Shown here piece after piece: positions 34,281 to 42,138 of a DNA stretch of 64,000 nucleotides (position 1 is the stretch's first letter; every line of letters begins with the position of its first letter). The stretch spans positions 186,001-250,000 of the forward strand of contig SCUE01000032.1 of assembly GCA_004297775.1 (NCBI GenBank), given 5' to 3'. This DNA is from Chloroflexota bacterium. GTDB lineage: Bacteria; Chloroflexota; UBA6077; FW602-bin22. The position numbers and the translations under genes are program-made. The notes below the pieces were generated by a model. The model was not told the origin of the DNA, did no database searches, and worked only from the letters and a program-made list of their open reading frames with translations.

Positions 34281-35345
34281 GTGAAAGCAGCACTCTTCTA
34301 CGGCGGGCGGGACATTCGAGTCGAAGAGATTCCGACGCCCGCGCCGGGGCCGGGCGAAGTCCTGGTCGATGTCGGCGCGGCCGGCGTTTGCGGATCGGAT
34401 CTCCACCCGTATCGCGGTGCCAACCCCTGGGGTGGCGCCTCGACGCCGGCCGCGCACCGCGGTGGCCACGAGTTGGCCGGCGTGGTCGCGGCACTTGGGT
34501 CGGGCGTAACAGGGTTGCGCGTGGGACAGCGCGTCGGAGTCGAGCCGATGCATCTGGTCGGCTGTGGACGGTGTCGGCAGTGTCGGCGCGGCGACTACCA
34601 CGTCTGCCCAACGCGCGGGATGCGGAACGGCGAGCGACACGGCTCGGCCGGGTTCTCGGAGTTCGACGTCGCCGTCGCGGCGAACATCTTTCCCCTGCCG
34701 GATGATGTGTCCTTCGAAGTCGCGTCGATGCTCGACGTGTACGCCTGCGGCGTTCACGGCGCGAACCGAATTCCTCTCAAGATGGATGACGTCGTGTGTG
34801 TCATCGGAACCGGGCCGATCGGCATGACGATGGGTCAGGTTGCGCGAGCGGCCGGCGTCAGGAAAGTCATCATGATCGGGCGCCGCGACGAACTGCTCAG
34901 GCTGGCCGTCGATATTGGGGCCGCCGACGTGACGATCAACAACGCATCGGCGCGAGTGTCCGAGGCGATCGCGGATCTCACCGAGGGCGAAGGATGCGAC
35001 GCCGTGTTCGAATCGGTCGGCGGAACGGCCGACACCCTCGCGCAGGCGGTCGACGCCAGCGCCTATGGCGGGAAGATTGGGGTCATCGGGGCATTCTGGG
35101 GCGATGTCGCGGTTGCCTACCGGACCGCGAATCGCAAGGAGATCGACCTGCGATGGTGCAATAGCTATGCATCGTGGAACGGAGTCCGCGAGTATCAGAT
35201 CGCGCTCGATATGGTGGTGGAGGGCCGCGTTCAAGCGGAACCACTCGTGACGCACCGATTTCCGCTGACCCGCATCTCCGAAGCCTTCCAGGCGGCGGAC
35301 GACAAGAAGGGCTCCGGCGCGATTAAGGTGGTGGTCCAACCGTAG
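34281..35345 (+). CDS. Zinc-dependent alcohol dehydrogenase (MDR, sorbitol/threonine dehydrogenase-like)
   Basis: 354 residues, GTG 34281 with GGGAGGT 5 nt upstream. GroES-like half with catalytic zinc ligands in GVCGSDLH and GHELAG, and the four structural zinc Cys in CGRCRQCRRGDYHVC. Rossmann half starts at VIGTGPIGMTMGQVA; the following IGRR region suggests NADP tolerance. Members oxidise polyols, sugars or threonine. The nearby GntR regulator could control it, though a membrane protein gene lies between. Confidence 0.92.
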   Translation: MKAALFYGGRDIRVEEIPTPAPGPGEVLVDVGAAGVCGSDLHPYRGANPWGGASTPAAHRGGHELAGVVAALGSGVTGLRVGQRVGVEPMHLVGCGRCRQCRRGDYHVCPTRGMRNGERHGSAGFSEFDVAVAANIFPLPDDVSFEVASMLDVYACGVHGANRIPLKMDDVVCVIGTGPIGMTMGQVARAAGVRKVIMIGRRDELLRLAVDIGAADVTINNASARVSEAIADLTEGEGCDAVFESVGGTADTLAQAVDASAYGGKIGVIGAFWGDVAVAYRTANRKEIDLRWCNSYASWNGVREYQIALDMVVEGRVQAEPLVTHRFPLTRISEAFQAADDKKGSGAIKVVVQP

Positions 35346-35429
35346 GAACTCGGCGGGCCGCGCCGCACTCGCTGTACAGTCGGCGTCGCGGCGCTGGTCT
35401 GGCGCGTGAGAATTCGTGACGGGGAGTCG

Positions 35430-35792
35430 ATGACGATGATCTGGGTCCTACGAGTGGTGTTCCTGCTGCAGGTCCTCGTCGGCTTGTCGCTCAGTCGGGG
35501 TCTGCTTGGCGCCCGGCCGCTTGGAGTCGCAAGCGGCGAAGGCGATATCCATATGCTGCTTGGCTTGATCGCCGCGATCCTGACACTCGTCGCGATTCGT
35601 CCGAACGGAGCGGATGGCTTTGGCTGGCTCGCACGCCTCTTCCCACTCGTGCCGCTGGCGCTCGGTCTCGCGATTCGGTTCGCGGGAGCGGGTTCGTTGC
35701 CGATCGTCTCGTTGCATATCGTCGTCGGCATCGCCACGATCGGCCTCGTCGAGATGACGTTCGCCCGCGCCCGGCGAATGGCGACCGCCTAG
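35430..35792 (+). CDS. Hypothetical membrane protein, four spans
   Basis: 120 residues from ATG 35430 (GGGGAG upstream; ATG 35436 has better spacing, GTG 35406 worse). Four predicted membrane helices: about 3-22, 40-58, 68-86 and 92-112, with short loops and a conserved-looking His in DIHMLLG and LHIVVG. These two His on facing helices might bind a haem or metal, but I do not recognise the family. Confidence 0.65.
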   Translation: MTMIWVLRVVFLLQVLVGLSLSRGLLGARPLGVASGEGDIHMLLGLIAAILTLVAIRPNGADGFGWLARLFPLVPLALGLAIRFAGAGSLPIVSLHIVVGIATIGLVEMTFARARRMATA

Positions 35793-35806
35793 CCCCGGGT
35801 ATTCAC

Positions 35807-36628
35807 ATGCCGGGGGACATCGCGCGCACCGTCGGCGAACTGCGCGACGCGAGCGAGCAACTCGCGACACTTGCGACCGCGCTGGCGGCGGTCATCGCGG
35901 CAAACGATGGTCGCCCGCTCTATCGACGACTGATCGCCGGATTGCGGTCCGCAATCGAGACGGGTTCGCTTCGGCCAGGCGACCTTGTGCCGCCGGAGAC
36001 CGAGATCGCCCGGCACTATCGAATCAGCCGGCACACGGTTCGCCAGGCGATCGGTGAAATGACGCGCGACGGTTGGTTTCGCCGCGAGCGCGGCCGCGGC
36101 ACGTTCGTCAATGCTCGCCCGGTCGCGCAGTCGCTCGGGAGCTTCTACTACTTCGCCGATCAGATGCGGGAGCGAGGCCTGGATTTCGAGACGCGGGTCC
36201 TGCGACGTAATCTGAGCCGAGCCGACGCGAGCGTTGCGCATCGGCTTGCCCTCTCGATCGGTGAACCAACCGTCGAACTAACACTGTTGCGCTTCGCGGA
36301 AGGAGTGCCCCTCCAGATCGACGATGTCATCATGCCGGCATCGATTTCGATGGCGCTTCTCACGGCCGACCTGACCCGCGGATCCGTCTACGAAGTCGTC
36401 GCGAAAGAACATCACGTTCGGGTGACGCGCGGCGAAGAAGAGATTCGACCGATCGTGCTGGATTGGGATCAGGCGCGCCTTCTCGAAGTGACGGTCGGCA
36501 GTCCGGCCTTCCAGGTCGACCGACGGTCGACCGCTGACGATCGGCCGGTCGAACTGCGGCGTGGCGTCATCCGAGGTGACCGTTACGTGTTCAAGGCTGA
36601 CTTGCCGATGAGCCGCGAACTCGCCTAG
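35807..36628 (+). CDS. GntR family transcriptional regulator (HutC/UTRA)
   Basis: 273 residues. An N-terminal helical extension of about 35 residues precedes the GntR winged helix: PLYRRLIAGLRSAIETGSLRPGD, PETEIARHYRISRHTVRQAI and RERGRGTFV, residues about 37-105. Residues about 110-268 form the UTRA effector domain (RFAEGVPLQIDDVIMP, the central strand, and FKADLPM). HutC-type regulators repress catabolic operons until they bind a sugar phosphate or amino acid derivative. Its operator is not identified. Confidence 0.92.
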   Translation: MPGDIARTVGELRDASEQLATLATALAAVIAANDGRPLYRRLIAGLRSAIETGSLRPGDLVPPETEIARHYRISRHTVRQAIGEMTRDGWFRRERGRGTFVNARPVAQSLGSFYYFADQMRERGLDFETRVLRRNLSRADASVAHRLALSIGEPTVELTLLRFAEGVPLQIDDVIMPASISMALLTADLTRGSVYEVVAKEHHVRVTRGEEEIRPIVLDWDQARLLEVTVGSPAFQVDRRSTADDRPVELRRGVIRGDRYVFKADLPMSRELA

Positions 36629-36763
36629 TCGTGCCAACGACCGCGGAGCGAAACCAACCAAAACGCACCGCGAGCCGACCATTTCCGTCCGATGCGTGAC
36701 TCCGCGGCGACCGACCGGCCGGGGCCGTCCAATACCTGTCTCTCCGCTTGGCTACCGCCACGC
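36629..36763. other. Intergenic stretch left of the insertion sequence
   Basis: Between the GntR gene and the IS66 element. No gene, promoter or hairpin of note is visible. The IS landed in this non-coding stretch, so no gene was split. Confidence 0.4.
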
Positions 36764-36771
36764 CGGTCCGC
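36764..36771. repeat. 8-bp target-site duplication, left copy
   Basis: CGGTCCGC directly flanks the left terminal repeat and is identical to 38218-38225. Confidence 0.85.
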
Positions 36772-36793
36772 GCAACAGTTCAGAGTTGAGGGG
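36772..36793 (+). repeat. IS66 left terminal inverted repeat
   Basis: Begins GCAACAGTTCAGAG; 20 of 22 bases match the reverse complement of the right end. The transposase stop codon lies inside it. Confidence 0.85.
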
Positions 36794-38147
36794 AGAGCAG
36801 AAGTTGTTGGGTCTCAATGAAGGGATTGAGGTGACGTCGGCGCCAGGTTGCGAGGAGTGACCAGCGGGTAACGGCGTCGGCGGAGCCCTGGGCAGAGCGG
36901 GTGCCGCCGAAGATCTTGCGTGCGATGACCAAGGGGCGAAGGTCGCGCTCGGCGCGGTTGTTGGTGGGTGGGACGTGAGGTTCGGTCACGAAGGTAAAGA
37001 GTTCGGCGGGATGGGTTGCGAGGCGCGCGGCGAGGCGGCGTTGCGGAACGTCGGCGGTGCCGTAGGGGGAGCAGAGCGCCACGATGCGTGCCTGGAGGTG
37101 ACGCCGCAGGGAGGCGCGCCGACGTTCAGGTTCGGCAACGGCGGCCCGAGCGTCCTGATAGAGGCGCCGGATGTGCTGGACCCAGGTGCCCAGAGCGATG
37201 TCCTCCGGGAACTGCGCGGTGAGATCGCGCATCTCGCGGATGAGATGTGCCCAGCAGCGCTGATGGACGCCGAAGTGGTTGTACGCGGCATAGAAGTCGG
37301 TGATGAGCACGCCGGGATAGTCCGCGCCGATCAGGTCGTCGATCTGCGCGTTGGTCCGTCGACCGATCGCGTAGGCACACGCGTCCGCCGTCGCAGTCAC
37401 CCAGAGCGAGCGCGCGGCGCCATCCTCGCGCCAGTGGGTCTCATCGGCGTGCACCGCCGGACTGGCTCGGATGGATGCGCGGAGAGCCGCGACCGCGGGC
37501 TGCCCGCGCGTCGCGACGACGTGGAGCAGTCGCACGATCGCGCCGAGACTGATGTGCAGATCCCAGACCGTCTGGATCTGCCGCTGGATCACCCGAACGG
37601 GCATGCGGCCGTCATCGCGTCGGGACACGATCAACGCGGTCAGACGTGGCCCGAACCGTTGCTTGCCAACGTTCATCCCGGTCTCGGCCAGACGGGGCAC
37701 GCACCGCCGATGACACCGCGGACACCGGCGTTCGACGAGACCATGCGCGGTCACGCTCGCGCGCCGTGGCTCGATCTCGATCGTCTCGCGCCACCGCTTG
37801 ACGCTCCCACCCTTCAGCGCACACCCACAATCCGGACACGCGTCTACCGCGTGCCGCCGCTCCTCGGTCGGATCGCTCCACCGTCGGACGAACGCCTCTG
37901 GCCTTCGACGGCGCGGCCCCTGTTGGCGCGATGGACGCGGTGGCCGACTCAGATCAATGCGTCCCCGCGCCGCCCCTCCTCCACCCTGCCCGCGCCATCG
38001 CGCAACCTCCCCCTCCAACTGTTCGATCCGCGCCGCTTGCTGCGCGATCATCGCGCGCAGGCGCATACTTTCGGCGCGTTCCGCCTCCCGGTCCGCGGTG
38101 AGCCGTTCCACCACACGATACAGTTCATCCCACGTCGGTCGCCGCAT
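36780..38147 (-). CDS. IS66 family transposase (TnpC-like)
   Basis: 455 residues. N-terminal coiled coil (about 10-50, Leu/Ile/Glu heptads), a Pro/Arg-rich linker, then a zinc-finger region CPDCGCALKG and RCPRCHRRC typical of IS66 TnpC. Catalytic DDE core: HADETHWRED (first Asp), ITDFYAAYNHF (second Asp) and TNNRAERDLRPLVIARK (Glu). Full length and frame intact, so the element should be able to transpose. Only gene of the insertion sequence. Confidence 0.95.
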   Translation of the reverse strand: MRRPTWDELYRVVERLTADREAERAESMRLRAMIAQQAARIEQLEGEVARWRGQGGGGAARGRIDLSRPPRPSRQQGPRRRRPEAFVRRWSDPTEERRHAVDACPDCGCALKGGSVKRWRETIEIEPRRASVTAHGLVERRCPRCHRRCVPRLAETGMNVGKQRFGPRLTALIVSRRDDGRMPVRVIQRQIQTVWDLHISLGAIVRLLHVVATRGQPAVAALRASIRASPAVHADETHWREDGAARSLWVTATADACAYAIGRRTNAQIDDLIGADYPGVLITDFYAAYNHFGVHQRCWAHLIREMRDLTAQFPEDIALGTWVQHIRRLYQDARAAVAEPERRRASLRRHLQARIVALCSPYGTADVPQRRLAARLATHPAELFTFVTEPHVPPTNNRAERDLRPLVIARKIFGGTRSAQGSADAVTRWSLLATWRRRHLNPFIETQQLLLSPQL

Positions 38148-38195
38148 AACTCGACAATAACCACACGCTCCATCAGAGGCGCGTCAAGACTCGTC

Positions 38196-38217
38196 CCCCC
38201 CATCTCTGAACTGTTGC
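38196..38217 (-). repeat. IS66 right terminal inverted repeat
   Basis: Ends CTCTGAACTGTTGC, the exact inverse of the left end, preceded by a run of C. Confidence 0.85.
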
Positions 38218-38225
38218 CGGTCCGC
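38218..38225. repeat. 8-bp target-site duplication, right copy
   Basis: CGGTCCGC, identical to 36764-36771. Confidence 0.85.
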
Positions 38226-38232
38226 CGACCGG

Positions 38233-38261
38233 TTGCGACTGCTTGGCACGTGGCGTACAAT
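38233..38261 (+). promoter_or_regulatory. Promoter (TTGCGA-17-TACAAT) upstream of the FliL-domain lipoprotein
   Basis: TTGCGA at 38233-38238, 17-nt spacer, TACAAT at 38256-38261; start expected near 38268. The -10 box lies in a near-direct repeat (CGTACAATTTG then CGTACATTTG) that may be an operator. The whole promoter is 8 bp outside the insertion sequence and is undamaged. Confidence 0.55.
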
Positions 38262-38317
38262 TTGTCCGTACATTTGCCGAGTCGTATCCGGTTGCGGAGT
38301 CCTTCACTCCTTCGGAT

Positions 38318-38371
38318 CTCGACGGCGGTGCCGATGCGTGGGGCGCGCATCGGCCCGCCGTCGAGGCTTTT
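38318..38371 (+). terminator. Long hairpin plus T-run: terminator or attenuator in the leader
   Basis: Stem of 20 bp: CTCGACGGCGG pairs with CCGCCGTCGAG, then GCCGATGCG with CGCATCGGC, one bulged T and a 7-nt loop, followed 2 nt later by TTTT. It lies between the promoter at 38233 and the gene at 38488 and points along the plus strand, so it would stop or regulate transcription into that gene. Confidence 0.6.
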
Positions 38372-38487
38372 CCGGGGTGGAAGGTCCCCCGCGGCCGGCC
38401 GGTCGAGCGACGAACTTACATCAGGGAATCGCGTGGCTCCCCTCGCCGCAATACCCTTAGTGCGCTGGCTGCCCCTCGCTCGATAAG

Positions 38488-39885
38488 ATGGGCGCCGTGA
38501 CTCTTCGTCTGTCGCGGCGCGCCTTTCTGCATCTGGTCGGCGGCACGGCGCTTCTGGCCACGGCATGCGGCGGTACGGCCGCGGTTGCCGAGAAGGCGGC
38601 TGAGCCGAAGGCAGCCGCCGGCGGCCACGACAACGCCGAGACGAAGCGTCTCTGGGATTCCAGCGGCGGCGACAACCTGCTCAAGGGCCGAACGTTTCAG
38701 GCTCTTTTTCAGACGTTGCCGGATCGCCCGCGGGCATTTACTCTGAAAGATACCTACTTGCGCTGCATCGACGAGGGTACTCCCGGCGGTCTGCATATGG
38801 CCGGATCCGGTGCGCTCTACGAGAAGGCATTCGACGACCTCAAGGGAAAGATCACCGGCATCTACACGCACGAAGGATGTGGCGCGGCCAAGCTGTACGT
38901 CGAAAGCAAGAACATCAAGACGGATGATCCTGATTCGGTCGCAGACGCGGAAGCCAAGACGCTGGCCGAGAAATTGGGCGTCCCATACCTGGGTCGGATC
39001 GCGGCCAAGGACATGAGCCGACCGCCTCAGATCCACACCGCGCGAGCGATCTACTACGACGGCACGGGAAAGTTCGAGCCGACGAACGTGCCGGGCATCC
39101 CGCAAGGCTTCATGATTAGCCGAAAACTGATCTCAGATCCGGCGTACGCCAAGGCTGAGGTCGAGGTCGCGATCGGCATCGCGATGGGTGACCACGGGTT
39201 CGGCAGCCATTTCACCGGCAAGTCGCCGCTCTATCTGACGCTCGTTGGTGGGTTGGATCGTGACTCGATTCCAACCAAGATGATGGCGGATGAGATGCTG
39301 CCAATCGCGTCGAAGTTCCACAACGTCGAGTTGCAGACGATGGTAGTGGCTCAGGAGGCGATCGCCTCCGCGCCCGCGGTGGTCAAGCCAGCCGATCCGT
39401 CGAAGGACAAGGCTGATGCGAATCACGGTGGCGGTGACAGCCACGCGCTGGGTGGAGCTCTGACGCCGAGCTTCGGACCGACACTGGTGATTCGCGATCG
39501 AATCGTGAATCTGGCCGATCCGGGCGGGCGGCGTTACCTCCGTTTCACGATCGCGATCGAATTTGCCTCGCACGAGGAAGCGAAGGCCGTGGCCGAAGAC
39601 TGGACACCCCTTATCAGCTATCGCGCCGCTCGCGATAGCTACTTGCCCGTCACCGGCGGCGCGTCGAAAGATCCGCAGAAGGACTTCGAGATTCACATGA
39701 AACGGTATGTACCGGCGATTGAGGATGCCATCGGAACTGTTCTCTCGTCGAAGACGTACGCCGATCTCGTCTCCTCGGAAGGCAAAGACGCCGCGAAGCG
39801 CGAGATCCGCGATCGCGTTCAGAGCATCGTCGGCGATGCCGAACACGTCACCAACATCTATTTCACCGAGTTCGTCGTCCAGTAG
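38488..39885 (+). CDS. Tat lipoprotein with carbonic-anhydrase-like domain and C-terminal FliL domain
   Basis: 465 residues. Tat signal LSRRAFLHL with lipobox LLATAC (Cys27), so it is exported folded and lipid-anchored. Residues about 65-260: LRCIDEG (Cys93, Asp95), GGLHMAGSGAL, then YTHEGCGAAKLY (His128, Cys131) and a IHTARAIYY strand. The Cys/His/Cys zinc-ligand order and Gly-Cys-Gly context resemble beta/zeta-class carbonic anhydrases, although the Arg of the usual Asp-Arg pair is missing. After a His/Gly linker, residues about 329-465 match flagellar FliL (NLADPGGRRYLRFTIAIEF, VLSSKTYADLVSSEGK, NIYFTEFVVQ). GTG 38497, 7 nt after a TAAGAT box, is an alternative leaderless start. Fusion function unknown. 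Confidence 0.75.
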   Translation: MGAVTLRLSRRAFLHLVGGTALLATACGGTAAVAEKAAEPKAAAGGHDNAETKRLWDSSGGDNLLKGRTFQALFQTLPDRPRAFTLKDTYLRCIDEGTPGGLHMAGSGALYEKAFDDLKGKITGIYTHEGCGAAKLYVESKNIKTDDPDSVADAEAKTLAEKLGVPYLGRIAAKDMSRPPQIHTARAIYYDGTGKFEPTNVPGIPQGFMISRKLISDPAYAKAEVEVAIGIAMGDHGFGSHFTGKSPLYLTLVGGLDRDSIPTKMMADEMLPIASKFHNVELQTMVVAQEAIASAPAVVKPADPSKDKADANHGGGDSHALGGALTPSFGPTLVIRDRIVNLADPGGRRYLRFTIAIEFASHEEAKAVAEDWTPLISYRAARDSYLPVTGGASKDPQKDFEIHMKRYVPAIEDAIGTVLSSKTYADLVSSEGKDAAKREIRDRVQSIVGDAEHVTNIYFTEFVVQ

Positions 39886-40087
39886 CGCCCGGGGAATCCG
39901 GAGCGTTCGCTCTCTTACGTTCGTCTGATGAGCGTCGTCGCCACGACTCCGGATAATGGTCGCGGTCGATACTGGACAAAGGTACCGCGAACGAATACGC
40001 CATTCGGACGAGGCGGAATCTCGCGAGCGCGACGAATATGAAACAGTCCGGCGCTGGGTTGCGATTGCCGAACGACGGAGGGGTGAG
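39886..40087. other. Intergenic stretch after the lipoprotein
   Basis: 202 bp without a convincing gene. It ends in the GGAGGGG ribosome binding site of the small protein at 40088. No strong hairpin or promoter seen. Confidence 0.4.
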
Positions 40088-40321
40088 ATGAGTCAGTCGA
40101 ATACGTTGAACGTTCCAGGCGTGGAGCGGTTCTTCCTCGATCGCCTGGCGCGCTTCTCGCACCTCGCCGACGAAGCGAGCGCAAGCGGGATTCCGCAATG
40201 GAGTCGCCTTGCCCGCCACGCGACGTTGTCGGCCTACAAGGACTGCGTCTCGATCGGCCTCGAGCGCGAAGCGAGCGAAATCCTGGCCAAGCCGCGGAAG
40301 CAGGGTACTCCGACCACGTAG
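40088..40321 (+). CDS. Small hypothetical protein
   Basis: 77 residues from ATG 40088, chosen for GGAGGGG 5 nt upstream. Soluble and helical: NVPGVERFFLDRLARFSHLA, then a Trp-containing turn and LSAYKDCVSIGLEREASEIL. No recognised domain. The strong ribosome binding site and GC-biased third positions support a real gene. It could be a small regulatory or structural protein; nothing around it indicates a role. Confidence 0.6.
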   Translation: MSQSNTLNVPGVERFFLDRLARFSHLADEASASGIPQWSRLARHATLSAYKDCVSIGLEREASEILAKPRKQGTPTT

Positions 40322-40415
40322 CGCGGGTCCGCATCATCGTCGGGCCGAGCGGTCCCTCAGGCGGAGTGAATCCGACGGCATCCGGCGGCGCGATCCGTCG
40401 CGACCTTGCGCGGCG

Positions 40416-41306
40416 TTAGCGGACGAACAAACCCCGCGGGCCGATCACGAACCTTTGCGCCGCGGTCATACGCTCCATGAATTGAATCGCGCCGCGCACC
40501 ATTTCGGGCGCAACGACGTGATCGACGTCGGGGAACACCGAGATCTCCGGTCGCGCGCCGGCGGCCCGTAACGCGGTCGCGAACGCTCGCGCCCGTTGCA
40601 CGCGCGTCTTACCAATCAAGGCGTCCCATTGACGCGGCACGTCGTCCGGGCGGTTGTCCCGCTCGCCGACCGCGATCCAATAGCCGATGCGCGACAGTCC
40701 GCGACCGTCCGTGACACGACCAACTCTGGCCGCGAGGTCCGAGATGCCGAATGGAAAACGGAGCGGCCCCAGATCCTGGCCGTCACCGGCACGGTCGCGC
40801 GGCAGCGTGTACGTTCCGGCCGAGAGCGCGACGACCGCGCGTGTGCGTTCCGGGTACGCAAACGAGAAACGGTGCGCGACCTGCGCGCCGCGGGAGAACC
40901 CGATCAACGTCACGGCCGGATCGATCGCCAAGCCTGTCTCGGCGGGTAGCCGATCGATCGCGCGCGCCAACGTCGCCATCAGCGTCAGGTCGTCTTCGGC
41001 AACGATCGCCGGATCGTGCCAGTCGCGGTAGGCGACGGTCGGCGCAACGATGATCCAACCATTGCGATCGGCCGCGCGTAGGTAGCTCTGGCAGAAGCCG
41101 CGGCCTTCACCGCCGATGCCGTGGAGCGCGACGACGACCTGGCGCGGCCCAGAACGTGGCTCCGGTGGCTGGCCGACGTAGACGTAGACGGATGTCGCGG
41201 TCGTCGCGTCCGAAACTTGCGCGGAGGTCAGCGACGCCGAAGCCGCCAACGCCACGAGTACGATGATCGCCACGCCGAGCAACCGCGCCCAGCGGCTATC
41301 GCGCAT
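40416..41306 (-). CDS. Secreted alpha/beta hydrolase (esterase / PHB depolymerase-like)
   Basis: 296 residues. Signal peptide residues 1-29 (VAIIVLVALAASASLTSAQ). Hydrolase core: VVVALHGIGGEGRGF oxyanion region, nucleophile elbow LIGFSRGAQ (Ser), and C-terminal FPDVDHVV with the His; Asp probably in VGERDNRP. Similar to polyhydroxybutyrate depolymerase/feruloyl-esterase-like enzymes and to dienelactone hydrolase relatives. Secreted enzyme of unknown ester substrate. Confidence 0.85.
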   Translation of the reverse strand: MRDSRWARLLGVAIIVLVALAASASLTSAQVSDATTATSVYVYVGQPPEPRSGPRQVVVALHGIGGEGRGFCQSYLRAADRNGWIIVAPTVAYRDWHDPAIVAEDDLTLMATLARAIDRLPAETGLAIDPAVTLIGFSRGAQVAHRFSFAYPERTRAVVALSAGTYTLPRDRAGDGQDLGPLRFPFGISDLAARVGRVTDGRGLSRIGYWIAVGERDNRPDDVPRQWDALIGKTRVQRARAFATALRAAGARPEISVFPDVDHVVAPEMVRGAIQFMERMTAAQRFVIGPRGLFVR

Positions 41307-41362
41307 CTGGCTGGTATCGCACCATTTGGTCGCCGTGTCAACGCGGATGCCGACGCGTCCGC

Positions 41363-41974
41363 CTATTGAACGAGGTACTCCCGTACGAACACATCCACAA
41401 CCGGCCCGCCGGGGAGCACTTTGTTGACTGACTCGCGAATGGCGTCCTTGAGGACTTGTTTTCCATCGGCGGCCTTCGTTTCCTCATACGAGAGCCGTGA
41501 CATCGCCGCGTTCACGGTGTCGCGCACGAGCGACTCAGTCGGATTGAGATTCGTCGGCGGCTTTGCCACGCCGGGCTTGCCCTGGGTCTCCGGCGTCGGC
41601 GTTCGACCAGCGGCTTCGATCAATTGCCCCGGCGACTGCCCCTCGCGTAGGCGGAGCGTATACGTCCCGCGCGCTTGACGCCCGTCGGCCATCGCGGCGA
41701 TGAGATTCTCGACCTCGACGTCGATCGTCGGCGGACCACTACTTTCGCCACTCTGTCCGCCAGGAGCAATCACCGAACGTGTGAACCGCGCTGGACCAAG
41801 AATGCTGGCGAGCACCGCAATCACGACGACCATCGAGACGACCGCGACTCCGACGATGACTCCGACCGACCGAATGTCGCGCCACGGACCGTCGGGAAGA
41901 CGCCGTTCGAGTGAACGTCGTCCGACCCGGAACTCAGGCCGGTCATCGCCCGTCGATGGCGTCCGTATTGCCAC
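41363..41974 (-). CDS. FliL-like membrane protein
   Basis: 203 residues. Cytoplasmic Arg-rich N-terminus, one membrane span (about 37-60, SVGVIVGVAVVSMVVVIAVL), then an extracytoplasmic domain ending SRLSYEETKAADGKQVLKDA and VVDVFVREYLVQ. The C-terminal 60 residues follow the FliL pattern (charged helix, then strand ending F/Y-V-x-E-Y/F-V-V/L-Q), as in the lipoprotein at 38488. FliL supports flagellar stator function. A Pro/Thr-rich insert (about 125-145) is unusual. Not next to other flagellar genes. Confidence 0.65.
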   Translation of the reverse strand: MAIRTPSTGDDRPEFRVGRRSLERRLPDGPWRDIRSVGVIVGVAVVSMVVVIAVLASILGPARFTRSVIAPGGQSGESSGPPTIDVEVENLIAAMADGRQARGTYTLRLREGQSPGQLIEAAGRTPTPETQGKPGVAKPPTNLNPTESLVRDTVNAAMSRLSYEETKAADGKQVLKDAIRESVNKVLPGGPVVDVFVREYLVQ

Positions 41975-42095
41975 AACCTGATTCTACGGCGACTCCCGTG
42001 CTCCGCCGACGAGCACAATCGCGGCGAGCGCGAAAAGTGTCAGCGCGAAACTGGCGATCGATCGATTCGTCGGAACGACATCGATCGGCGCCTCC

Positions 42096-42125
42096 GCCAG
42101 GCACGGAGCGCCATCCGTGCCTGGC
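42096..42125 (-). terminator. Perfect 12-bp stem-loop downstream of the TIM-barrel gene
   Basis: GCCAGGCACGGA, 6-nt loop, TCCGTGCCTGGC. It lies 14 bp past the stop of the minus-strand isomerase gene, so it probably stabilises or ends that transcript; no T-run, so it could also be a REP-like element. Confidence 0.5.
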
Positions 42126-42138
42126 TCAGCCGGGGCAT

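Larger units (their letters stand above)
36772..38217 (-). mobile_element. IS66-family insertion sequence, single-ORF type, intact
   Basis: 1446 bp. Ends are inverted repeats: the outer 14 bp (GCAACAGTTCAGAG) are identical on both sides, with similarity continuing to about 22 bp. It is flanked by an exact 8-bp duplication, the size made by IS66 transposition. It carries only the large transposase gene; accessory tnpA and tnpB are absent, as in the ISBst12-like subgroup. The undecayed ends and target duplication indicate a recent, probably still mobile insertion. Confidence 0.9.

Noticed and set aside
36763..36770. Alternative IS66 boundary with CCGGTCCG as target duplication
   Set aside because: It also gives an 8-bp match, but then the two ends are out of register by two bases; shifting one base gives both perfect ends and a perfect duplication.
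36975..38486. 503-codon open frame on the plus strand
   Set aside because: It is the antisense shadow of the IS66 transposase; composition is Arg/Pro-rich, it has no domain, and it spans the element's right end into flanking DNA.
38243..38500. Possible small gene in the leader region after the insertion sequence
   Set aside because: The frame runs through the promoter and the long hairpin, lacks a ribosome binding site and does not show the third-position GC bias of the neighbouring genes.
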